NCBI RefSeq assembly: GCF_000014885.1 | Contig: NC_011566.1 | Location: 4,083,501 to 4,147,500, forward strand | Length of the DNA stretch: 64,000 bases | Direction: 5' to 3' | From: Shewanella piezotolerans WP3 | GTDB lineage: Bacteria; Pseudomonadota; Gammaproteobacteria; Enterobacterales; Shewanellaceae | Shown: positions 7,937 through 16,849 of the stretch, piece by piece | Layout: each line of letters opens with the position of its first letter | Numbering within the stretch: the stretch's first letter is position 1 | The notes under the pieces: model-generated | Databases searched by the model: none | What the model saw: only the letters and a program-made list of their open reading frames with translations | Told to the model about the DNA's origin: nothing | Program-made: the position numbers and the translations under genes

Positions 7937-8632
7937 ATGATTGAGATTGAATATTCAATTGGTGAGATAACCACCTTAATGTTTGTAAACGCCGAGCACA
8001 CATTTTTTCTCAGTACACAAAGCTGGACAAAAGCCAAAGAACTCAAAGTAGGTTCTACGATATTGGCAAAAAATGGCGCCATTGCTGAAATTACCAATAT
8101 CAAGGTTGTAGAAGGGCAATACCAATGCCACGACTTAATGGTCAGCCACAATCATCACTATTTCATATCTGAACAAAGTCAGTCACTTGGCGCTGTATAT
8201 ACCGGCACATTACCCAGTAATGAACTTGAACGGGTGGCATTTCTATTAGCCGATAAGCCTTCACATTTTGCAGATGGTCAACCCACGGGTAACCATAGTG
8301 GTCCCTGGGTAGCAGCGAGATATATAGGGGCAAACTCTAGCGAAGATGTCATAGCATGGGGGCGAGCAAATGACTTGATGTGCGCCGAAGATGCGGCAAT
8401 TAGCAATCTACGCTTAAAACTAGGCAGTCAAAAAAAATTGCACCAAGGTAATGTCGAGATCTCCCACGCATACATAAGGAAGTACACTAAGAAAGGCCGC
8501 GTCGTAAACAAGATGAGTCCCTGTCTGCATTGCCGAGATAACTATGGCAGCGCACTAAATGACGGCTCTTTAGGCGCCAGCGATATCACTAAAAGTCATC
8601 GAGACCGCCTGCCCTCCTCAAAATCCGATTAA
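7937..8632 (+). CDS. Orphan Hint-deaminase protein, probable polymorphic-toxin tip
   Basis: A 231-residue protein. Residues 18-43 (VNAEHTFFLS...W.KAKELKVGS) and 61-77 (QYQCHDLMVSHNHHYFIS) resemble the middle and last strands of a Hint (hedgehog/intein) pretoxin domain. The N-terminal catalytic Cys block and the terminal His-Asn are not seen, so self-cleavage is unlikely. Residues 95-205 resemble a cytidine-deaminase-fold toxin: C149-A-E151 (the zinc and proton-relay motif, Cys replacing His) and P195-C196-L-H-C199 (PCxxC). The frame is open upstream only to a stop at 7901, and no good RBS precedes ATG 7937, so it may be a displaced toxin tip or a decaying gene. No immunity gene lies directly downstream; a MITE does. 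The target (nucleic acid or nucleotide) is not known. Confidence 0.7.
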   Translation: MIEIEYSIGEITTLMFVNAEHTFFLSTQSWTKAKELKVGSTILAKNGAIAEITNIKVVEGQYQCHDLMVSHNHHYFISEQSQSLGAVYTGTLPSNELERVAFLLADKPSHFADGQPTGNHSGPWVAARYIGANSSEDVIAWGRANDLMCAEDAAISNLRLKLGSQKKLHQGNVEISHAYIRKYTKKGRVVNKMSPCLHCRDNYGSALNDGSLGASDITKSHRDRLPSSKSD

Positions 8633-8709
8633 CACGCTTTATCAGTTTCGCGAGTATTAAAAAGGCTATACTCGCGCATAACCTTTTGTCTTGTAGACTA
8701 TCACAGCTA

Positions 8710-9036
8710 ATACCAATCAGTATAAAGATTTGATCACTCAGCGAGAGTTTAGCGACTTTGAGGTAAGGTCATTAAATGCTCCTGCATTAATGACATTCAC
8801 CACATCCATGTGGTTAGCAATGAATGAAGAGCATAGTTAAACTAGGTTCAAATTCATTAACGCAGCATCAAAGCCGCTAAAACTCGCCTTTAGGAGTGTT
8901 TTTGGCTTGCTACTTCTGCGTTGAATAAACTCATAAGGGAATAACCATTATGTCATTACTCACTTTGAATTAGCCGGCCTTGAATTAGCGAGCCAAAAAC
9001 GCTCTGAGTAGATCAACTTCTTATACTGATTGGTAT
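8710..9036. mobile_element. MITE-like element with ATACCAATCAGTATA ends
   Basis: A 327-base non-coding element with perfect 15-base terminal inverted repeats: ATACCAATCAGTATA at 8710-8724 and its complement at 9022-9036. No transposase is encoded. It fills the gap between the Hint-deaminase gene and the convergent small gene. A 52-base piece of its right end occurs inverted at 17949-18000. Its interior (8910-8951) contains a core shared with the elements at 17018-17277 and 31168-31597. Confidence 0.8.
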
Positions 9037-9058
9037 AACACCCTATTAAAGTAGGTGT

Positions 9059-9496
9059 TTATTTGCCTTCAATAACCGCTTTAATGCTATTAAGCATAGA
9101 GCGATCGGTTCGTGACTTTTTAAGTTTACGAACGCTTTCTTTTAACGATGCATCAGACAGACGAGTGAAAATCCCGTTATACTCTTTTTCAGCAATCTCA
9201 TCATCGGTCTCAGCCATTTCGGCAATATCTTGCGCCACTCGACTTAACTGAAACCAAGCATTGGCGATATAGAATCCATGGAAATCTTCTTTTGGTAATA
9301 ATGCTCTAGCACTAGCGGGCAGTGCATCCCAACCACTATTGAATTTAAGATCGGTATCTTCAATCAGCTCATTACAAAGGTTTGCATAAGCCTCTAGTAA
9401 ATTTTCTGGGATCTGATCCATCGGCATAACCGTATTACAAACATTTAATGCCACCAGCTCAGCACGTGCCCTATATTCTGCGTTTATCTCAGTCAT
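9059..9496 (-). CDS. Small conserved protein, possibly DUF3069
   Basis: A protein of about 145 residues, mostly helical and acidic, with no signal peptide or membrane segment. Notable stretches are 'IPENLLEAYANLCNELIED' and 'AWFQLSRVAQDIAEMAE'; the C-terminus is basic (KLKKSRTDRSML). It resembles DUF3069 proteins of Shewanella and Vibrio from memory; this was not verified. The open frame begins at a TTG at 9502, but ATG 9496 is preferred (GAG nine bases upstream). Function unknown. Confidence 0.65.
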   Translation of the reverse strand: MTEINAEYRARAELVALNVCNTVMPMDQIPENLLEAYANLCNELIEDTDLKFNSGWDALPASARALLPKEDFHGFYIANAWFQLSRVAQDIAEMAETDDEIAEKEYNGIFTRLSDASLKESVRKLKKSRTDRSMLNSIKAVIEGK

Positions 9497-9715
9497 TTTC
9501 AATCTCTATTACAATTTCTAATATGGCCTACAGTGTGTATTCAATCTATATGCCATTGCTACATCTGCAAGCTGCTTGTTATACAGATCCTCCCGAATAA
9601 AAGCAAAAGGAGTATTTAGCAGAATGAAATGCTGTAACCCGTATAATAAATACTCAGTTTAACTGGCGCTTGTTGGGATACAATATCCTTATCAATTCAT
9701 ATACTTCGACGTACT

Positions 9716-11650
9716 ATGAGTAAAATGGCCATAATAAAAAAACTAAGCCTAGCTCTGTGCTTATCTTGCTTACAGCTCTTTAGTAGTATTAGTGCAGCGG
9801 CCTCCACTAGCACTGAAAACCACGCCGAACAAAGCCGTACAGCAGCTCAACAACGGATCGATACGCTGTTTGTCTATATAGACAGCGATGAAATTGAAGA
9901 TTTCACTGAATTTGAAGCTGCAATGGCAGAGGTAGAATCACTGCTGCAAGCTGACGATACAGCTCGTCAAGCCCGTTACATTCGCTTTCAATGCCGCTTA
10001 TTTGATAGCGAAATCGAAGGGGAGACTGAAAAAGCGATTGCCTTTGCCAGCAATGCGCTCAAAAATCCAATGATGCTGCAATATCATCAGGACAGGCTTG
10101 ATTTAAAGCTATGCCACACCTGGTTTATACAAGAGTCTGGTGACGTAGAACGCGCGATAAAAGGCTACAGCGAGGTGATAGAAGAGGCAACACTGCGTCA
10201 AGAGTTACTACAAATTGCCGATGCTAGTTCGCACCGTGGTGCCCTACTCCACTACCAAGGTCACTTCACTCAAAGCTTAGAAGATCTCATTACCGCTCAC
10301 GCTCTTTTCCAGAGATTAAACCGTCCAATAGAAGCTGAAGACCTTCTTGTAGGTATTGCCACCATCTTCCGTAAAATCGGTGATTATGAAAATGCGCTTA
10401 AATACTATCTGCAAATAGAAGTAAGGCATGCTAAAGATCAAGAGCTAGATTATCACAATTATGTGCAAGTAATGATAGGCATCGTAGAAGAGAAACTAGG
10501 TAATCTAGAGGCAGCCTTAAGCCGCTTTACAGCGGCCTACCAATATTGGGACTCCCAAGAAAAAATAGAAGTAAAAGCCGAAGTTGCCGTTAATCTAGCC
10601 AGCGTGTTCATTGAGATGGGAAACATACCGCAAGCGATGGTTTATCTTGATGAAGCCGAAGCGGTGGTCAAAGCTGATAATTTTGCAATCTATAGCTTTA
10701 TGAAACTCTTTCGGGCGAAGGCATTACTACTAAGCAACCAACTTGATGAAGCACATTTGAATATCGATGCCGCGCGCATCTCATTCGACTCAGTAAGCAA
10801 TCTACGTGGCACTGAGCAGTTACTAGAGTTAGAGAGTAAGCTATTTTCTAAGGAACAGGATTATCAGCGTGCTTTTGCATCGCTTAGCCAATATGTCGAT
10901 ATTAATAAACAGCTAAATGAGCAGCGAACTTCAAGCAAAACCATCGCCATGCGAACTCAGTTTAACTCACAGCAAGTAGAGCAAGAAAACAAACACCTTG
11001 TTGAAAATCAGAAATTAAAACAACAGGAAGTTGAGATCCTAGAGATAAATAAGTTACAGCAGCTGATCATCATCCTCATGGGCAGCATCATTTTAGTGAT
11101 CTTAGCGGTATTAACCTTCAAACAATCCCAAAAAAATAGAATGCTGTCCATTTTGGCCATGACGGACCATCTAACCCAGCTACCTAATCGACGTCAGATC
11201 TATCTAAAAGCACAAGCGTTTTTCAACCATGCACGTAACCATAACAGCGAGCTTTCTGTTATCAGCTTTGATGCCGACCACTTTAAACGCATCAATGACA
11301 CCTTTGGTCATGAAACTGGCGATGTCGCCCTGCAAACCTTAGCAATCTCAGCACAAGAGCTGATGAGAAAGCCGCAAATAGTTGGACGAACAGGCGGCGA
11401 AGAATTTTTGATTTTACTGCCGGACACCAATCTAACTGCAGCAATGCGCATCGCAACTCAACTAATAAATAATGTAAAAGATGCAGACTACCGTGCACTA
11501 CCAACAGGCTTTACCCTGACGATTAGCGCAGGCGTTGCAACATTACAGGCATCAGACCTACAGTTAGCAACACTCATCAATCGCGCAGATGATGCCCTTT
11601 ACAGCGCAAAAAATGCTGGTCGCAATCAAGCAGTTTGTCAAAAGTGCTAA
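9716..11650 (+). CDS. Periplasmic TPR-sensor diguanylate cyclase (GGDEF)
   Basis: A 644-residue signalling protein. It has a signal peptide (residues 8-28) and a long helical region (about 40-400) with tetratricopeptide-type pairs such as 'AIKGYSEVIEEATLRQELLQ' and 'YENALKYYLQIEVRHAKDQ'. A coiled coil (about 410-445) leads into one membrane helix (about 448-470), and a cytosolic GGDEF domain (about 478-640) follows. The active loop reads GGEEF (about residue 559) with the 'FDADHFKRINDTFGH' metal site, so cyclic-di-GMP synthesis is expected. Five residues before GGEEF the sequence is RKPQ, so the RxxD inhibitory site is absent. The ligand sensed by the TPR region is unknown. Confidence 0.92.
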   Translation: MSKMAIIKKLSLALCLSCLQLFSSISAAASTSTENHAEQSRTAAQQRIDTLFVYIDSDEIEDFTEFEAAMAEVESLLQADDTARQARYIRFQCRLFDSEIEGETEKAIAFASNALKNPMMLQYHQDRLDLKLCHTWFIQESGDVERAIKGYSEVIEEATLRQELLQIADASSHRGALLHYQGHFTQSLEDLITAHALFQRLNRPIEAEDLLVGIATIFRKIGDYENALKYYLQIEVRHAKDQELDYHNYVQVMIGIVEEKLGNLEAALSRFTAAYQYWDSQEKIEVKAEVAVNLASVFIEMGNIPQAMVYLDEAEAVVKADNFAIYSFMKLFRAKALLLSNQLDEAHLNIDAARISFDSVSNLRGTEQLLELESKLFSKEQDYQRAFASLSQYVDINKQLNEQRTSSKTIAMRTQFNSQQVEQENKHLVENQKLKQQEVEILEINKLQQLIIILMGSIILVILAVLTFKQSQKNRMLSILAMTDHLTQLPNRRQIYLKAQAFFNHARNHNSELSVISFDADHFKRINDTFGHETGDVALQTLAISAQELMRKPQIVGRTGGEEFLILLPDTNLTAAMRIATQLINNVKDADYRALPTGFTLTISAGVATLQASDLQLATLINRADDALYSAKNAGRNQAVCQKC

Positions 11651-11736
11651 TGCCTATTCGTTAATAGGGAGCAGAGGATTTCAGCGTAGGAGAATTGCTG
11701 CTATTATTAGCGGTCACTCTTAAGCGTTTTTTACCT

Positions 11737-12921
11737 ATGCCAAATTCTGATTGCGAACTGAACCCCATAATCCAAATATCCCCAGAAACACTGCGTAGAC
11801 TGGCAGAGCAGGTAAAGGTCTGGGGCCAAGAACTGGGCTTTGCACAAATCGGTATTTGCGATACTGATCTCACCGAGGAGGAGCCTAAACTACAGCAGTG
11901 GTTAGACAACGACTATCACGGCGAGATGAGTTACATGGCCAACCACGGCATGATGCGCGCAAGACCTCATGAGTTACACCCTGGCACACGACGAGTCATC
12001 AGTGCCAGGATGGACTACCTGCCACCCAATGCCGGTTTTGCTACCAATTTAAAAGACCCTAATTTAGCTTATATCTCGCGTTATGCTGGTGGTCGTGATT
12101 ACCACAAAATGATCCGTAACCGCCTGAAAAAACTCGGTGACAAAATAGAAGTAGAGCTTAAAACACTAGGATTTAGCCAGCCAAACTCACGCCCTTTTGT
12201 CGATTCAGCGCCGATCCTTGAGCGCCCTCTTGCTGATAAAGCAGGCTTAGGCTGGACTGGTAAACACAGCTTACTGCTGAATAGCGATGCTGGCAGTTGG
12301 TTTTTTCTGGGAGAACTATTTATAGACCTTCCACTTCCTGTCGACGTGCCTGTTAAAGCAGACTGTAATACCTGTGTTGCCTGTATTAAGTCTTGCCCTA
12401 CCAATGCCATTGTAGAGCCTTATATCGTTGATGGGCGTCGCTGTATCTCCTACCTCACCATTGAGCTTCAAGGTGCTATTCCTACTGAGTTTCGCCAAGC
12501 AATTGGCAATCGTATATATGGCTGTGATGACTGCCAGCTAGTCTGCCCAGTTAATAGCCAGGCACCTATCACCAATGAGCAAGATTTTCATACCCGCGGA
12601 CCATTACAACAACCAGAACTATTAACTTTGTTTGCTTGGAGTGAGGCTGAGTTTCTGAAACTCACCGAAGGTAGCGCTATTCGCCGTATTGGCCATAAGC
12701 GCTGGCTGCGTAACATTGCTATAGCACTTGGTAATGCCCCAACAAACGCATCAATAATTGCGGCACTAGAATCGAGAAAGCTATCTGATGAAGTGGACGA
12801 AATGGTAATTGAGCATATCGACTGGGCACTCGAGCAGCAGCGTAGCAAACACGCTGAACTCAGCCGTAAAACACAACGAGTGATCCGTACAGTGGAAAAA
12901 GGGTTAGCACGTGATGCGTAA
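11737..12921 (+). CDS. queG: Epoxyqueuosine reductase QueG
   Basis: Catalyses the last step of queuosine tRNA modification, reducing epoxyqueuosine with a cobalamin and two [4Fe-4S] clusters. Visible: 'GFAQIGICDTDL' near the N-terminus, 'VISARMDYLP', 'FVDSAPILERPLADKAGLGW' with the catalytic Asp, and two cluster motifs, CNTCVACIKSCP (about residue 209) and CDDCQLVCP (about residue 262), with a C-terminal HEAT-like helical region. The frame is open from a TTG at 11695; ATG 11737 is preferred because the family begins shortly before 'LAEQVKVWGQELGF', although its RBS is poor. The start is therefore uncertain. Confidence 0.95.
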   Translation: MPNSDCELNPIIQISPETLRRLAEQVKVWGQELGFAQIGICDTDLTEEEPKLQQWLDNDYHGEMSYMANHGMMRARPHELHPGTRRVISARMDYLPPNAGFATNLKDPNLAYISRYAGGRDYHKMIRNRLKKLGDKIEVELKTLGFSQPNSRPFVDSAPILERPLADKAGLGWTGKHSLLLNSDAGSWFFLGELFIDLPLPVDVPVKADCNTCVACIKSCPTNAIVEPYIVDGRRCISYLTIELQGAIPTEFRQAIGNRIYGCDDCQLVCPVNSQAPITNEQDFHTRGPLQQPELLTLFAWSEAEFLKLTEGSAIRRIGHKRWLRNIAIALGNAPTNASIIAALESRKLSDEVDEMVIEHIDWALEQQRSKHAELSRKTQRVIRTVEKGLARDA

Positions 12922-12956
12922 CCCCTATATCAGTTAAAGCAGCGAAGCGAATACTA

Positions 12957-13166
12957 TTATTTAGGGTTAAGTGTAAATCCTACTTTCACAGTCACTTGCC
13001 AATGAGCAATCATTCCCTCTTCTAAATGGCCTCGAGTTTCGGTTACCTGAAACCACCTTAAATGCTGTAGCGATTCATTGGCGGCTGCTATTGCGTTTTT
13101 GATCGCTTCATCAGAGCTAATAGGCGACGAACCCGTAAGCTCAATAATCTTGTAGGTATGACTCAT
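12957..13166 (-). CDS. Dodecin family flavin-binding protein
   Basis: A 69-residue protein with the dodecin pattern: 'YKIIELTGSSPISSDEAIKN', then 'LRWFQVTETRGHLE', where the conserved Trp stacks on the flavin, and 'YQVTVKVGF'-like final strands (HWQVTVKVGFTLNP). Dodecins assemble as 12-mers that store or buffer FMN/riboflavin. ATG 13166 is chosen over the upstream ATG because GGAG lies six bases before it. Adjacent to no flavin genes here. Confidence 0.9.
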   Translation of the reverse strand: MSHTYKIIELTGSSPISSDEAIKNAIAAANESLQHLRWFQVTETRGHLEEGMIAHWQVTVKVGFTLNPK

Positions 13167-13282
13167 AACAAGCTCCAACAGGGTAAAACAGAATGATGCT
13201 TACCAGTATAGAACACCTGTCAAAGAGAGTAGGCTTTTGCTACCTCAGATAAAGTAGCCTTGAATTTAACCCTGCAACTAAG

Positions 13283-13313
13283 ATGAAAAGGTAACCCATG
13301 AGGTTACCTTTTA
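13283..13313. terminator. Rho-independent terminator between dodecin and scsD
   Basis: AAAAGGTAACC-CATGA-GGTTACCTTTT forms a nine-base-plus stem with A and T tracts. It lies just downstream of scsD (minus strand). Confidence 0.8.
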
Positions 13314-13338
13314 ACGAGCATATGTGCGGCTAATCCAC

Positions 13339-13863
13339 TTAGGCTAGCAACATCCGCCACCACATACCCGGCAAGCTGGTAAAACCGCTGGTATAAAACT
13401 GCAGCTCACCGTCTTTAATCACCATCAATGTCGGTGTCACGTTGACGGACCAATCATGAGCCAATCGCCCTCTGTGATCATTAATTACCGGAAAGTCATA
13501 TTGCTTGTGCTTCAAGTACTGACTAAGCTTTTCATCTTCGCCCGAGTTCATCGCAACTGTAACCACTGAGTATTGGCTTGCCATAATATCAACCGATGGA
13601 CTTACAAAGCTGCACACCAGGCACCATGTTCCCCAGAAATAAACCAATACAGGTTCTTGATAACTCATCGCTAAAACATCAACGCCATTGCCGTTGAGCG
13701 TCATAGCTTGTAAGTCAGGTAGATTATCAGTTGGGATATCCTTACTACGCCACAGGTCGATAGCGGCCGAGAATAATGTAAACAACAGCAACATAATGGC
13801 TAGTTGTTTTACCCCGTTTAACACTCTGGCTAACATGGGCTTTGAAGGTGCTTTCTTATCCAT
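13339..13863 (-). CDS. scsD: Membrane-anchored thioredoxin-like protein ScsD
   Basis: A 174-residue protein with a single N-terminal membrane anchor (residues about 20-38) and a periplasmic thioredoxin fold containing W-C81-L-V-C84, the redox pair of the ScsD/DsbE-like family. 'VNVTPTLMVIKDGEL' holds the cis-Pro. ATG 13863 is used; an upstream in-frame ATG at 13911 lies inside scsC. The start overlaps the scsC stop by eight bases, showing translational coupling. It probably receives electrons from ScsB. In enteric bacteria scs genes give copper tolerance; whether that holds here is inference. Confidence 0.85.
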   Translation of the reverse strand: MDKKAPSKPMLARVLNGVKQLAIMLLLFTLFSAAIDLWRSKDIPTDNLPDLQAMTLNGNGVDVLAMSYQEPVLVYFWGTWCLVCSFVSPSVDIMASQYSVVTVAMNSGEDEKLSQYLKHKQYDFPVINDHRGRLAHDWSVNVTPTLMVIKDGELQFYTSGFTSLPGMWWRMLLA

Positions 13864-14641
13864 CCTTTTGCTCCTCAAGCGCACTCTCAACTGCTTTTTT
13901 AAGCGTTTCAAAAGGTACTAAACCAGGGATAACTTGCTCGCCAATAATCATACTCGGAGTACCGCGAAAGCCAAGCTGGCGCATAAGTTGTAGATTATTA
14001 TCCACAATACTATCGACTCTACTGTCTTTCTGGTTTAACCAATCTTGTGTTTTGGTTAACTTAGCCACTTTAGCAATGGTGGCAGAGTCGAGTCGTCGCG
14101 GAGCCGCCATCAAAGTATCTTTAAGTGCTTGGTACTTTTCCGGCTCATTCAACCAAACAGTTTGAGCCAAATCTACAGCGTCTTCAGCCCCTTTTCCTTG
14201 TAACGGTACCATTTTTATTATGATTTTTAACTGTGGAAACGCAGCCATTAACTGCTCCAACTCAGGCTCTAACTTCTTACAGTAAGGACAGTTAAAGTCA
14301 GTAAAGTAAACCATGGTTAGCTCTGGGTTTTCGGCACCTTTCCAAGGATCAGTTTTGGAATTGAACAGAGATTGCTGATGCTGTTTAATAAGCGATTTTA
14401 CACTTGCTTGCTGTGAACCTTGTTCACGTATTTGCATCGCAATAACAGCTTCTTTAAGTAAATCTGGATCATTGACCAACATCTCTTTGACTATCGCTCT
14501 TACCTCTTGTTGCTGCGCAGTATTAAGGCTTGTATTAGCCGCATTGACCGTTGTACTACTTATCGCTTGAATCGTAATAAATGTTGCAATTATGGCAAAT
14601 GTCACGCCAATAATGGCTTTAATTTTTATGGTAAAATTCAT
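13856..14641 (-). CDS. scsC: Periplasmic DsbA/DsbG-like disulfide protein ScsC
   Basis: A 261-residue protein with a hydrophobic signal segment (residues 8-27) and an N-terminal helical region (about 40-95) like the trimerisation stalk of ScsC proteins. The DsbA-like domain has F-N-C118-P-Y-C121 and the cis-Pro loop 'FRGTPSMIIGEQVIPG'. CPYC with Thr-Pro is typical of isomerase-type Dsb proteins kept reduced by a DsbD-like partner, here ScsB encoded upstream. It is followed directly by scsD. Cys-based function is secure by family; the client proteins are unknown. Confidence 0.9.
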   Translation of the reverse strand: MNFTIKIKAIIGVTFAIIATFITIQAISSTTVNAANTSLNTAQQQEVRAIVKEMLVNDPDLLKEAVIAMQIREQGSQQASVKSLIKQHQQSLFNSKTDPWKGAENPELTMVYFTDFNCPYCKKLEPELEQLMAAFPQLKIIIKMVPLQGKGAEDAVDLAQTVWLNEPEKYQALKDTLMAAPRRLDSATIAKVAKLTKTQDWLNQKDSRVDSIVDNNLQLMRQLGFRGTPSMIIGEQVIPGLVPFETLKKAVESALEEQKDG

Positions 14642-14728
14642 CTATATAGTCTCTTCAAAACTCTGCTACGGATTATCTTCAAAGCGCCTGGTGGCGATTA
14701 TCAATAGCAGTTATCAATAAATGGGGAA

Positions 14729-14754
14729 CTCGCTAGCGTTGACGCTAGCGAATG
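14729..14754. terminator. Stem-loop between scsB and scsC
   Basis: CTCGCTAGCG-TTGA-CGCTAGCGA is a strong stem in the 132-base gap between scsB and scsC. It lacks a long T tract on the minus strand, so it may be an attenuator or an RNA-stability element rather than a full terminator. Confidence 0.55.
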
Positions 14755-14773
14755 AGATATTTCAGCAAGTCGA

Positions 14774-16849
14774 TTACAATTGAGCTGAAGCTTGATTGAT
14801 CGCATCGATCACTTGCTTTGCTGTAAGGATTACCGGCAACTCGATTCCATCAGGCGCATTGGGTCCATAAACCACATTAAACGGCACACCATAGCGATTA
14901 TGACTTTGCAAATAGTTAGTTATTGGTGCAGATGGCTTAGTCCAGTCACCAATGACAAGCTCCATATCAGCTTGCTTTAAACGGCTGTAGACTGGATCTT
15001 GCAAAATCACACCTACTTTGTTGGCTTTACAGGTGATACACCAATCTGCCGTGACATCCACAAACACAGTTTGCCCTTTGGCAACTTGTGCCTGAATGTC
15101 ACTTTGTTGAAGTGGTGTCCAACTTAAATCAGTAGGTAGCGGACGCGCCCAATTATCTGATGTTGCAAACGCTGTTATTGCACTAATGAGAATCGCCATG
15201 CTAACACTGGCAATGACCGCTGCCGCGCCATGTAGCCTTGCCATCAACACGATAAATAACAGCAGTAATATCGCTGCAACACCCCAAAGAATACCTGCAG
15301 AGATGAAGTTGGCTAACAAGCTAATTAACCAAAGGCTGGTGAGTAACAGTAAGCCTGCAAAAATAACTTTAACCACACTCATCCAACGGCCAGGTTTTGG
15401 AAAGTAATTTGCCACTTGAGGAGCAGCCGCCACCAATAACCAAGGCAATGCCATTCCTACAGCTAATGCGGTGAAAATAACAAACAGGCTCACCACGTCA
15501 GCCCCTAAGGCAAAGGCGACTGCTGTTCCTAAAAACGGCGCACTACAGGGCGTAGCTAATAGTGTGGCAAACATGCCTTGCAAGAAGTGGCCGCGGTTAT
15601 CATTGCCACCACTTGTGGCAAGCTTAGTTTGCAAGCTAGACGGCAGGTTGATCTCAAATGCGCCTAGCATATTGATGGCAAATACAGAGGTAACCAGCGC
15701 CATAAAGCCAATAAACCATGGGTTTTGGAACTGCACGCCCCAACCTATCGCCTGGCCAGTCATTTTTAAAGTTAGGATAAAGCCCGCTAATAGCCAAAAT
15801 GACACCAGAATTCCTAGCGCTGATGCTAAAAATTGCTGCCTAATTTGGGTTTTATTAAGATCCGGCGCCGCCACTACAGCACTTAACTTCATCCCCAATA
15901 CTGGTAAAACACATGGCATCACGTTTAGGATTAAACCACCAAGCAACGCTATCAGCATCATTGTCCATAATGGAGAGCTGTGGTTGACAATCTCCGCGGC
16001 CGTCACAACCGCAGTATATTCAATAGCATTTTCCGCTTCGATTAGCGTTATATTTAAACTTTTACCAATAACATCAGCTTCACCTAACCAGCTACTGCCG
16101 TCGAAAACGGCTTTCAGCTGCTTGCTCCCTTGCTCATCCTCAGTTGTCTCTATATGTTTAAGCTTAAAACTGACATCGGGTTCACCATCAATAATCACTT
16201 GTGGATATTGCCATTCGCCCTCTTTCAATATCACTTGAAGTTGTTGTTTTGAATTGTCCCAGCCAAGATTGATATCGGCCGATGTTTTACGTTGTGGTAC
16301 GCTAACTTTGGCCTTGTTATAGGCAAACATGGCCCCAGGATCGGCAGTTATTGTTTTAAGGTCAACATCTAGGTTGATGTCATAATCAGTTAGCACACAG
16401 ATATTGGTACAACTCGATAAAGTAAGTAGCCCTTTAAGCTCAAACGGCTGATTAATATCTTTAACCTTTACCTGCATGGGGAAGACTACATCATGCTTAT
16501 AACCAAAGGTCTGCAAGCCTAGTAACGAAAAAGCCTCAGGTGCAGGCCAATCCCAGCTGACATCGGCAAGATTACCTGAAGTATCCCATTTGATACTGGG
16601 AGCTATCCCTCCTTCTCCCGGACTGCGCCAATAGGTTTTCCAATCATCATCTAATTTTACCTCTAGCACAGCGGGCAAAGTATTGCTTACAGGATCGAGT
16701 TCACCCGTCAACATAAATCTAACTTGAACTGGCGGGTGATTTGGGTTTTCAATCCAATCGGTTGATTGTGCCAAAACAGAGCTGGATAATAAGCTCAGCA
16801 CCAGCAAAAAATATTTAATAGTTTTCAATTTTATCTCCGTAACAGACAT
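14774..16849 (-). CDS. scsB: DsbD-like electron transporter ScsB
   Basis: A 691-residue inner-membrane protein that moves electrons from cytosolic thioredoxin to periplasmic thiol proteins. Order: signal peptide (12-27); periplasmic N-terminal domain with SSC147TNIC151; an eight-helix CcdA-like membrane core (about 294-560) with the two redox Cys in 'NVMPC313VLPV' and 'LLATPC435SAPFLG'; and a C-terminal thioredoxin domain with ADWC604ITC607K. All three Cys pairs needed for the relay are present. The N-terminal domain is larger than in DsbD, as expected for ScsB. It is the first gene of scsB-scsC-scsD, transcribed leftward. Confidence 0.93.
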   Translation of the reverse strand: MSVTEIKLKTIKYFLLVLSLLSSSVLAQSTDWIENPNHPPVQVRFMLTGELDPVSNTLPAVLEVKLDDDWKTYWRSPGEGGIAPSIKWDTSGNLADVSWDWPAPEAFSLLGLQTFGYKHDVVFPMQVKVKDINQPFELKGLLTLSSCTNICVLTDYDINLDVDLKTITADPGAMFAYNKAKVSVPQRKTSADINLGWDNSKQQLQVILKEGEWQYPQVIIDGEPDVSFKLKHIETTEDEQGSKQLKAVFDGSSWLGEADVIGKSLNITLIEAENAIEYTAVVTAAEIVNHSSPLWTMMLIALLGGLILNVMPCVLPVLGMKLSAVVAAPDLNKTQIRQQFLASALGILVSFWLLAGFILTLKMTGQAIGWGVQFQNPWFIGFMALVTSVFAINMLGAFEINLPSSLQTKLATSGGNDNRGHFLQGMFATLLATPCSAPFLGTAVAFALGADVVSLFVIFTALAVGMALPWLLVAAAPQVANYFPKPGRWMSVVKVIFAGLLLLTSLWLISLLANFISAGILWGVAAILLLLFIVLMARLHGAAAVIASVSMAILISAITAFATSDNWARPLPTDLSWTPLQQSDIQAQVAKGQTVFVDVTADWCITCKANKVGVILQDPVYSRLKQADMELVIGDWTKPSAPITNYLQSHNRYGVPFNVVYGPNAPDGIELPVILTAKQVIDAINQASAQL

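Noticed and set aside
7937..8632. Intein or homing endonuclease
   Set aside because: The N-terminal splice Cys block and host exteins are absent, and the C-terminal domain carries deaminase-type, not LAGLIDADG, motifs.
15471..16238. 255-residue plus-strand open frame
   Set aside because: It is antisense to scsB, whose motifs are complete; the translation is rich in Asn/Thr/Ile/Pro as expected for a shadow frame.
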